In this document: piece after piece, positions 25,564 to 32,111 of the stretch
Layout: every line of letters begins with the position of its first letter
Position numbering within the stretch: the first letter of the stretch is position 1
Source of the DNA: Pseudonocardia broussonetiae
GTDB lineage: Bacteria; Actinomycetota; Actinomycetes; Mycobacteriales; Pseudonocardiaceae
NCBI RefSeq assembly: GCF_013155125.1
Contig: NZ_CP053564.1
Location: 6,889,501 to 6,953,500, forward strand
Direction: 5' to 3'
DNA: 64,000 bases
Position numbers and translations under genes: made by a program
Notes under the pieces: generated by a model
The model's database searches: none
The model's input: only the letters and a program-made list of their open reading frames with translations
Told to the model about the DNA's origin: nothing

Positions 25564-26064
25564 TTACCGGGCGCTGTCCAGCAGATGGAACCGGCGACGG
25601 AAGTACACGGCCGGCAATTCCTCGCCGACGCGGGTGTTCTCCACCCTGCCGAGCAGGATCGTGTGGTCGCCGCCGGGATGGCGGGCGTACTTGGTGCAGT
25701 CGAGGGTGACGCAGGCGCGCGGCAGCACCGGCAGACCGCGCTCATCGGCGACGAAGCCCGCGTCGGCGAACTTGTCGGCGCCGCGGGTGGCGAACCGGAG
25801 GGCGAGTTCGGCGTGCTCCGGATGGATGACGTGCACGATCCAGCGCTGGGCGCGGCCGAAGACGGGGTGGCACTCCGCACCACCGGCCAGGCAGACCAGC
25901 ACCAGCGGCGGGTCCATCGACACCGAGCAGAACGAGGTGGCCGTGAACCCCCACCAGCGGCTGTCCTCGTCGGTGGTGGTGACGATGGTGACCCCGCTGG
26001 GGAAGGAGGCCATCGCGTCGCGGAACAGCTGGGCCTGGTCGGAGGCCTGCGCCTGATCAGTCAC
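25564..26064 (-). CDS. Flavin reductase component, HpaC-like (166 aa)
   Basis: NAD(P)H:flavin oxidoreductase of the flavin-reductase-like fold: FRDAMASFPSGVTIVTTTDE, TATSFCSVSMDPPLVLVCL and GDHTILLGRVENTRV are the typical blocks. It supplies FADH2 to the HpaB-type hydroxylase encoded next. About 140 bases separate the two genes and contain the repeated operator, so the reductase may be expressed with RibBA while the oxygenase has its own promoter as well. Reductases of this type can serve several oxygenases, possibly also the luciferase-like enzymes here. Confidence 0.87.
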   Translation of the reverse strand: MTDQAQASDQAQLFRDAMASFPSGVTIVTTTDEDSRWWGFTATSFCSVSMDPPLVLVCLAGGAECHPVFGRAQRWIVHVIHPEHAELALRFATRGADKFADAGFVADERGLPVLPRACVTLDCTKYARHPGGDHTILLGRVENTRVGEELPAVYFRRRFHLLDSAR

Positions 26065-26098
26065 GACGCCGACTCCGCGGGGAGATGCACGTCGGCGG

Positions 26099-27400
26099 TC
26101 ACGACACCTCGCTCCCGCCCGCGGGGGGCTGGAGGGCCCCGCCGAGCTGGTGGTCCATCCGGATGCGTTTGGCGGTCAGGTAGGAGATGTTGTCCGGGTT
26201 CGGCGTGATCACGATGGACTCGCGGGTGGCGACGCGCACCCCGTGCCCGGCCAGGCCGCGGTACTTGGCCGGGTTGTTGGTCATCAGCCGGATCTCCCGA
26301 ACGCCGAGGTCCCGCAGGATCTGGGCCCCGATGCCGTACTCGCGGCTGTCCACGGGCAGTCCCTGGGCGAGGTTTGCGTCGACGGTGTCCAGGCCCGCGT
26401 CCTGCAGGTTGTAGGCGCGCAGCTTGTGAGACAGCCCGATCCCGCGGCCCTCGTGCCCGCGCAGGTACACGACCACGCCGCGGCCGGCCTCGCCGATCCT
26501 CGTCATGGCCACCGCGAGCTGTTCGCCGCAATCGCAGCGCCGGGAGGCGAACACATCACCGGTCAGGCATTCGGAGTGCACCCTGACCAGGACCGGAGCG
26601 GACTCCGCACTGCCCGGTTCGGCACCGGCCTGGTTCACCTCGCCGAGCACGAGCGCGACGTGCTCGCAGTCGTCGGCCGGCGATCGGTAGGTGATGGCGG
26701 TGAACGGACCGTGCTCGCTCGGCACCCGCCCCGAGGCGTCGCGGCGGACCAGGGACTCGGTCCGGCGGCGGTAGCGGACGATGTCGGCCACCGCGATCGT
26801 GACCAGCCCGTGCTCGGCGGCAAACCGCGCCAACTGGGGACGTCGGGCCATGGTCCCGTCGTCGTTGGTGACCTCCGCGAGCACCCCGGCCGGATCGAGC
26901 CCGGCCAGCCGGCAGAGGTCCACGGCGCTCTCGGTGTGCCCCGCGCGGCGCAGCACCCCACCCTCACGGGCGATCAGCGGGAAGACGTGCCCGGGCCGGG
27001 TCAGGTCCTCGGGCTGCGTGCGGTCCCCGGCCAGCGCCTGCACGGTCGCTGCCCGGTCGGCGGCCGAGACACCGGTGCTGGTGCCCACCCTCAAGTCGAC
27101 CGACACCGTGAACGCGGTGCCGCGAGGATCGTCGCTGTTGGTCACCATGAGCGGCAGCCGCAACTGTTCGGCGCGCTTCTCGGTGATCCCCACGCACAAC
27201 AGCCCGCTGGTGTGCCGGATCATGAAGGCCATCGCCTCGGGCCTGGCCAGCTCAGCCGCCATGATGAGGTCGCCCTCGTTCTCCCGGTCCTCGTCGTCGA
27301 CGACCAGGATCATCCGGCCGCGCCGCAGCTCCGCCAGAGCTGCCTCGACCGCCTGTGCCGACCGGTCGGGGCCGGTGGCGAGACCCTCGTCATAACTCAT
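26099..27400 (-). CDS. ribBA: Bifunctional riboflavin enzyme RibBA (433 aa)
   Basis: The N-terminal half is 3,4-dihydroxy-2-butanone-4-phosphate synthase (DDEDRENEGDLIMAAE, RPGHVFPLIAREGGVLRRAG). The C-terminal half is GTP cyclohydrolase II (SECLTGDVFASRRCDCGEQL with the three zinc Cys, then GHEGRGIGLSHKLRAYNLQD). Together they start both branches of riboflavin synthesis. ATG at 27400 is chosen over one 17 codons upstream because it begins at the family N-terminus. It sits 34 bases before the reductase gene, so flavin supply is tied to a flavin-using pathway. It is probably an accessory copy beside a housekeeping riboflavin operon elsewhere. Confidence 0.92.
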   Translation of the reverse strand: MSYDEGLATGPDRSAQAVEAALAELRRGRMILVVDDEDRENEGDLIMAAELARPEAMAFMIRHTSGLLCVGITEKRAEQLRLPLMVTNSDDPRGTAFTVSVDLRVGTSTGVSAADRAATVQALAGDRTQPEDLTRPGHVFPLIAREGGVLRRAGHTESAVDLCRLAGLDPAGVLAEVTNDDGTMARRPQLARFAAEHGLVTIAVADIVRYRRRTESLVRRDASGRVPSEHGPFTAITYRSPADDCEHVALVLGEVNQAGAEPGSAESAPVLVRVHSECLTGDVFASRRCDCGEQLAVAMTRIGEAGRGVVVYLRGHEGRGIGLSHKLRAYNLQDAGLDTVDANLAQGLPVDSREYGIGAQILRDLGVREIRLMTNNPAKYRGLAGHGVRVATRESIVITPNPDNISYLTAKRIRMDHQLGGALQPPAGGSEVS

Positions 27401-27433
27401 CGTTCGATGGTAGGAGCCGGTGTGAGCCGCAAG

Positions 27434-27450
27434 TGTCCGAGTTCCGGACA
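27434..27450 (-). promoter_or_regulatory. Perfect palindrome TGTCCG-N5-CGGACA upstream of ribBA
   Basis: TGTCCGAGTTCCGGACA, 34 bases before the ribBA start. Same 6+6 dyad as at 2296. The adjacent regulator ghost (27470-27735) belongs to the AcoR-like family that would be expected to bind it. Confidence 0.6.
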
Positions 27451-27469
27451 CCTATCGCCCGCTCAGAAG

Positions 27470-27735
27470 ACCGTGTCCCCAGATCGATCCCGGCAGCCTG
27501 CAACTCGCGGTACAGGGTCGAGCGCGAGATGCCGAGCAGGGCGGCCGCATACTTCTCGTCGCCCGCGATCTCGGCGAGGGCGTCGAGAATGGCGTGCACC
27601 TCGGCCCGTTCGAACCGGAACAGGGTGAGCCGCCGGCCCGGCGCACCTGCGCCATCCCTGGCGTCGTACCCTTCGGCGCAGCGGCGGGCCTTCGCAGGAG
27701 GACCGATCGGAGCTCGCGCACCTTGCCGGGTCACG
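27470..27735 (-). pseudogene. C-terminal remnant of an AcoR-like activator
   Basis: The minus strand encodes RFERAEVHAILDALAE and KYAAALLGISRSTLYRELQA, the Fis-type HTH of the family (compare KQAAAELLGIARSTLYRK at 11354-13123). In another frame just upstream is MRELRSVLLRR, the counterpart of the GNIRELRAVLSSALLRS segment. The GAF and ATPase parts are gone and the remainder is frameshifted. Bases 27736-27995 show no recognisable gene and may be further decayed pieces. Confidence 0.7.
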
Positions 27736-27995
27736 ACATCCGCATCAGCAGCTGCACGACCTCGGCGCAACCCCCCGCACCCCGGCAGCAGCCGGACCTG
27801 CTCGGTCTCGAGATCGGGCAGCACGGTCTCCTCCGGAGGCGCTGCAGGTGACCGTCGTACTGCAGCGCCAACCGCGGGTCACGGCAGCACCGAGGATGGC
27901 CGTCACCGTCTCGGCAGACATGAACCGTGCGAGCAGCGCGTGTTCGCGAGTGCTGCTCGAAAGCCGGCCCTCCTGACCTGCGCGTAGCTCCGGGC

Positions 27996-29057
27996 TCAGA
28001 CTTCGGTGGCGAGCAGTTCACCGAGGTTGCGATCGATCTGCGGCATGTAGGTCGGTGCGACCCCGAAGAGGCCGAGGTGGCCCAGCACGTCCTCGATGAC
28101 GCGCAGTTCGCTGCCCGCGATCTGCTCCTGCTCGGCTCTGCAGTCGCGCACCGGAAAGAACATGTCCTCGTCGATCGGCATCACGAACGTCCTGGCGGTG
28201 ATTCGGCGCAGTGCGGCAGGCAGGTCGCCGCCGGTGTGACGGCTGACGTCGCCGTGCTGCCACTTCCAGGCCATGGAGAGCAGGTCGTTGGGGTCCATCA
28301 CGGTGAAGTACGGCTCGAGGAATCCCTGCAGGAATGCCTCCTTCGAGTCGAAGTCGAGCGCCCGCCACACCTCCTGCTTCCAGAACTCCGTGGAGAAGCC
28401 CATGACCGCCCAGATGTGCGCGTGCCGAGTGAGCCCGTCGACGACGTCGGCGTTGGACTCGTACTCCCCGCCCGCCCAGCCGGGATCGGACCGGATCTGC
28501 TCGCTGAGCGCCTCCGTGTAGAGGAAATCGTGCGGGGTGTTCTGCGCAGTTCCGGCGATCGGCGCAGCGCGCAGCACCTTGTCGGGGAACCGCACCGCCC
28601 ACTCGTAGGTCTGCTGCGCGCCCATCGACCCGCCGACGACGAGCTGCAGCAGTTCGATTCCGAAGTGCTCGCGCAGCAGCCGCTCCTGCGCCACGACATC
28701 GTCGCCGATGTGCACCTTCGGGAAGTTCGACATCGCCAGCTCGGCGTTCCGACCGTCGGCATTGTGCGGCGCGACCGACAGGCCGTTACCGATCTGGTTG
28801 ATCGCCACGATGAAGTACCGCTCCGGGTTCAGCGCATGATTCGACCCGACGTAGACGTCGCGCCAGATCTGGTGCGTGCCGGAGTACCACGTGGTGATCA
28901 GGATTGCGTTGTCCTTGGCTTCGTTCAGCTCGCCCCAGGTGGTGACCGCCAGCCGACAGTCGGGGATCGAGCCGCCGTCCTCGAGGTCCAGCCGCCCGAT
29001 GCTGACGATGTCGTAGTCGCCGTGGAACTCGGAGGTGTAGAACGGGTTGTCGATCAT
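27996..29057 (-). CDS. Alpha/beta hydrolase of the homoserine O-acetyltransferase (MetX-like) family (353 aa)
   Basis: Overall fold and segments match the MetX-like acyltransferase/hydrolase group: LAVTTWGELNEAKDNAILIT, VAINQIGNGLSVAPHN, the nucleophile elbow VVGGSMGAQQTYEWAVRFPD, and a C-terminal VLGHLGLFG with the catalytic His. ATG at 29057 is the family start; a much longer frame upstream is antisense-like noise through the BVMO gene. It is co-directional with the Baeyer-Villiger monooxygenase. Its place suggests it hydrolyses or transfers an acyl group from the ester product, rather than making methionine. Confidence 0.8.
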   Translation of the reverse strand: MIDNPFYTSEFHGDYDIVSIGRLDLEDGGSIPDCRLAVTTWGELNEAKDNAILITTWYSGTHQIWRDVYVGSNHALNPERYFIVAINQIGNGLSVAPHNADGRNAELAMSNFPKVHIGDDVVAQERLLREHFGIELLQLVVGGSMGAQQTYEWAVRFPDKVLRAAPIAGTAQNTPHDFLYTEALSEQIRSDPGWAGGEYESNADVVDGLTRHAHIWAVMGFSTEFWKQEVWRALDFDSKEAFLQGFLEPYFTVMDPNDLLSMAWKWQHGDVSRHTGGDLPAALRRITARTFVMPIDEDMFFPVRDCRAEQEQIAGSELRVIEDVLGHLGLFGVAPTYMPQIDRNLGELLATEV

Positions 29058-29239
29058 GCTGTCGCTCCCTGCCTGCTCGCGTCGAAGGTGAAGCTCAGGT
29101 TGGGCATGCACACCCGCGGCTCGCCGAGGATGTCGGCGCCCATGTACTGCGTGTCGGCGGTCTCGAACTGCGTGGGACCCGCGGACAACGAGGTCATCGC
29201 GGCCGTCGCCGAGGAGCTGACGTCGTCGTCCGCCCACAC
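29054..29239 (-). pseudogene. Ghost of a Baeyer-Villiger monooxygenase C-terminus
   Basis: The 61-codon frame ends with DTQYMGADILGEPRVCMPNL, a clear match to the BVMO C-terminal segment seen intact nearby (SWYMGANIPGKPLQSLNYPG). Nothing else of the enzyme remains. It overlaps the start of the MetX-like gene by 4 bases, so the hydrolase once followed a different BVMO by translational coupling. Confidence 0.6.
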
Positions 29240-29287
29240 GGTCGGCCCGGGCCGGCCGGAGCCGGTCCCGGGCCGGAGCCGCCACGG

Positions 29288-30910
29288 TCAGGAGATGGTG
29301 AAGCCGGCGAAGTCGTTCTCCTTCGACTCGGCGAACTTCTGCCGGTACTGCGGCAGGCCCCCCGGGTAGTTCAGACTCTGCAGCGGCTTGCCTGGGATGT
29401 TCGCCCCCATGTACCAGGACTTGGCCTTGGGGAACAGGGTCGGCTCGACCAGCCCGGAGACGTGCTCGCTCCACTGCCTGTCGGCCTCGGGCGTCGACTC
29501 GATCCGCTTGCCACCGCCGGAGAGCAGGTGGTGGAGTGTTTCGACGATCATCTCGCCCTGGATCTCGGCGCAGGTCGGGCCGTTGCAGAAACCGGACGGG
29601 CTCTGCGGGCCGTAGATGAACAGCAGGTTCGGGAAGTTCGCGGTGGCGATTCCGAGGTGGGCATCCACACCGTTGCTCCACTGGTCGCGCAGCAGGGATC
29701 CGTCGGTGCCTCGGAGGTCGAGCTGGGTCAGTCCGCCCGAGACGGAGTCGAAGCCCGTCGCGAGCACGATGATGTCGAACTCGTGCTCGACACCGTCGCG
29801 GGTCTTGATGCCCTTCTCGGTGATGGCATCGATCGGGTTCGCGCTGATCTCGATGAGGTGGACGTTGTCCTGGTTGTAGGCCTCGTAGTAGTTCTGTTCC
29901 AGCGACGGCCGCTTGACCCCGAACGGGTGCAGCTGCTGGGTCGGCGCGAGCTTCTCGGCCAGTCCGGGGTCGTTGATCCGGGCACGCACCTTGTCCCGCC
30001 AGAACGCGTAGGCGTAGTCGTTCGACTCTTGCACGAACAGCGTGTCCTGGTAGGTGGCGAGCCAGAAGCGGAAGCCGCCTTTTCGCCAGAGCTCCTCGTA
30101 GCCCGCGTTGCGCTCCTCTTCGGAGATCTCGACGGCGTTCTGCGGGATGAAGTCGTAGTCGAAGCCGGCGAAGGTGTCGCCTCGGGTGTCGAAGCGGTCC
30201 GGCAGGCCCCTCTTGATTTCCGCTTGGTCGTCCGGTGCCAGCCGGCGCTGGCCCATCGGCAGCGCCAGGTTCGGTGTCCGCTGGAAAACGGTCAGGTCGA
30301 CCGATTCCTTGGCGGCCTCCTGGATGACCTGCACACCGCTGGCGCCGGTGCCGATCACCGCGACCCGCTTGCCGGTGAAGTCGACGCCGTCCTGCGGCCA
30401 CAGGGCGGTGTGGTGGCAGATGCCGCGGAACGAGTCGAGGCCCGGCAGCGAAGGAATGTAGGGCTTGGAGGCGAATCCCAGGCAGGGCACGAGGTATTTG
30501 CAGCGGGTCGTCGAGCCGTCGGCGGTGCGCACGACCCACTGGTTGCGCTCGGTGTCGAAGTCTGCGCCGGTGACGCGGGTGTCGAAGCGGATGTCCTTGC
30601 TGAGGCCGAGCTTGCGATCCATGTACTGGAAGTACTCCCGGACCTCGCTCCAACCCGGGTACAGCGAGCTGTACTCCCACTCCTTCCACAGATCCTTGTA
30701 GGCAAGCTGGTAGATCGGTCCCTCGGTGTCCACCCGCGCACCGGGGTAGCAGTTCCAGTACCAGATGCCGCCCATCTCCTGGCCGGCCTCATAGATCTTC
30801 ACGGAGTATCCGAGGTCGCGCAGTCGGTCGAGCTGGTAGATGCCGGCGAATCCGGCTCCGATCACGAGAACGTCCAGTTCCTCGACGGCGGTGTCGGCTG
30901 TGGTGGTCAT
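29288..30910 (-). CDS. Type I Baeyer-Villiger flavin monooxygenase (540 aa)
   Basis: FAD-binding GxGxxG at residues 18-23 (VIGAGFAG), the BVMO fingerprint FxGxxxHxxxW as FRGICHHTALW near residue 160, and the NADPH motif VAVIGTGASG shortly after. The length is typical of cyclohexanone-type enzymes. ATG at 30910 (MTTTADTAVEE) is chosen; a longer frame to 31117 reads into the spacer. It inserts oxygen next to a ketone carbonyl, giving an ester or lactone. Flanked by a lactonase-like gene upstream and a MetX-like hydrolase downstream, it forms a ketone-to-hydroxyacid route. Confidence 0.92.
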   Translation of the reverse strand: MTTTADTAVEELDVLVIGAGFAGIYQLDRLRDLGYSVKIYEAGQEMGGIWYWNCYPGARVDTEGPIYQLAYKDLWKEWEYSSLYPGWSEVREYFQYMDRKLGLSKDIRFDTRVTGADFDTERNQWVVRTADGSTTRCKYLVPCLGFASKPYIPSLPGLDSFRGICHHTALWPQDGVDFTGKRVAVIGTGASGVQVIQEAAKESVDLTVFQRTPNLALPMGQRRLAPDDQAEIKRGLPDRFDTRGDTFAGFDYDFIPQNAVEISEEERNAGYEELWRKGGFRFWLATYQDTLFVQESNDYAYAFWRDKVRARINDPGLAEKLAPTQQLHPFGVKRPSLEQNYYEAYNQDNVHLIEISANPIDAITEKGIKTRDGVEHEFDIIVLATGFDSVSGGLTQLDLRGTDGSLLRDQWSNGVDAHLGIATANFPNLLFIYGPQSPSGFCNGPTCAEIQGEMIVETLHHLLSGGGKRIESTPEADRQWSEHVSGLVEPTLFPKAKSWYMGANIPGKPLQSLNYPGGLPQYRQKFAESKENDFAGFTIS

Positions 30911-31017
30911 GGTGCAGGTGCTCCCTTGCATCGAGGTGGCCGTGAACTCACCGGAACGCGGCGCAATGGTGGGCGGAGGACGGTCCGGAGATGCGTTGAG
31001 ATGGGTGCATCGGCCGT

Positions 31018-31923
31018 TCAGGGCGTGCCGGCGTGTGGGACGTCCACGGTCGTCTTGACCAGGCGTCCCAGCCGCGTGCTCGTGCGTTCGGTCTCGTCGA
31101 AGTTCGGCGCGACGCACAGGTAGAGGTCGCGGCCGTCATCGCCGCCGAGCATGCAGGCGAAGACGCCCTCGTCGCCGGTGCTGATCTCGTCGAGGATCTC
31201 TCCGCCCTCAGCGACCCGCATGCACCGCTGGTAGATGGCGTCGGCGATCCAGATCGCGCCCTCGGCGTCGAGGCAGTTGCCGTCCGGGCCGACGGACGAG
31301 GCCGCCACCAGGTCGTTGACGTTGTCGGTGTCAGGCATCGGGCCGAAGTTCGCCCAGTCCCGGCGTGGGCCGAGCGTGCCGTCGTCGTGGATGTCGAAGG
31401 CCGAGACCCGGTTGCCGAACGTCTCATCGACGATCATGGTCCTGCCGTCCGGCGTGATGACCGTGCCGTTGGGGAACATCAGGTCCTCGGCGGCGACGGT
31501 GACGGTGCCGTCCGGGTCGACGCGGGTGATGTTCGTGGTCCGGAACGGTGCTCCGCCCATCAGGTCGAACCCGAAGTCCCCCACGTAGGCGCGTCCCTGG
31601 GAGTCGACGACCATGTCGTTGATGTGACCGCCGGTCGTGGCGGACAGGTCGGCGTGCTCGACCAGGTTGCCGTTCTCCAGGCGCATGAGCTTGCGATCGC
31701 GCATGGAGACCACGAGCAGCGTGCCGTCCGGCAGCCAGCCGAGCCCGGACGGTTGCTGGGGCACGGTCGCGATGAGCTCGGTCTTGCCGTCCGGGCTGAC
31801 CGCGACGACCTGGTGGGAGTAGAAGTCTGACATCCACAGCCGGCCGTCGTGCCAGCGCGGCCCTTCCAGGTAGGTGTACCCGTCGACGACGGGGGTGAGT
31901 TTCCGGTCGGTCACGGTCGACAC
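31018..31923 (-). CDS. SMP-30/gluconolactonase/LRE-family lactonase-like protein (301 aa)
   Basis: Six-bladed beta-propeller family: YTYLEGPRWHDGRLWMSDFY at the N-terminus with the metal-ligand Glu, GHINDMVVDSQGRAYVGDFG in the middle, and DAEGAIWIADA with the later Asp region. GTG at 31923 follows GAGGAAAGG, an excellent ribosome binding site, and is preferred over an ATG at 32046 that would run through the operator. Members hydrolyse lactones or organophosphates with Ca or Zn. Here it may open the lactone made by the downstream BVMO. First gene of the cluster. Confidence 0.85.
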   Translation of the reverse strand: MSTVTDRKLTPVVDGYTYLEGPRWHDGRLWMSDFYSHQVVAVSPDGKTELIATVPQQPSGLGWLPDGTLLVVSMRDRKLMRLENGNLVEHADLSATTGGHINDMVVDSQGRAYVGDFGFDLMGGAPFRTTNITRVDPDGTVTVAAEDLMFPNGTVITPDGRTMIVDETFGNRVSAFDIHDDGTLGPRRDWANFGPMPDTDNVNDLVAASSVGPDGNCLDAEGAIWIADAIYQRCMRVAEGGEILDEISTGDEGVFACMLGGDDGRDLYLCVAPNFDETERTSTRLGRLVKTTVDVPHAGTP

Positions 31924-31976
31924 CCTTTCCTCGAGATGGACACGGGTGGAGTCTGCGGAACCGTGACCGTGGGCAA

Positions 31977-32034
31977 TGTCCGACTTCGCTACAGCGCGTT
32001 GACACGGTTGGCGGCGGTGTAGCGAAGTCGGACA
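31977..32034. promoter_or_regulatory. Two mirrored 17-base dyads between divergent SMP-30 and AcoR-like genes
   Basis: TGTCCGACTTCGCTACA at 31977-31993 and its exact reverse complement at 32018-32034, separated by 24 bases. Each is itself an imperfect TGTCCG-N5-NNNACA dyad, and their centres are 41 bases apart, close to four helical turns. Two copies in the space between the activator gene and its likely target operon fit cooperative binding by an AcoR-like oligomer and autoregulation. Confidence 0.75.
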
Positions 32035-32111
32035 GTGCCGAGACACTTGCCCTGCTTGACTTCGCGGTCAGCGCTCGACGTCGTCGCCCTCGTCAACGGT
32101 GAGGAGGTTCT

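Noticed and set aside
27996..29057. Calling this gene metX for methionine synthesis
   Set aside because: The family match is general and the gene sits in a Baeyer-Villiger cluster with no other methionine gene nearby, so only the family name is given.
27996..30689. 897-codon minus-strand frame covering the BVMO gene and the MetX-like gene
   Set aside because: Only the last 353 codons are a real protein. The rest is an out-of-frame shadow of the BVMO gene.
31924..32111. Sigma-54 -24/-12 promoters for the AcoR-like activators
   Set aside because: No GG-N10-GC pair with convincing flanks was seen before the likely targets, and both activators lack the GAFTGA loop.
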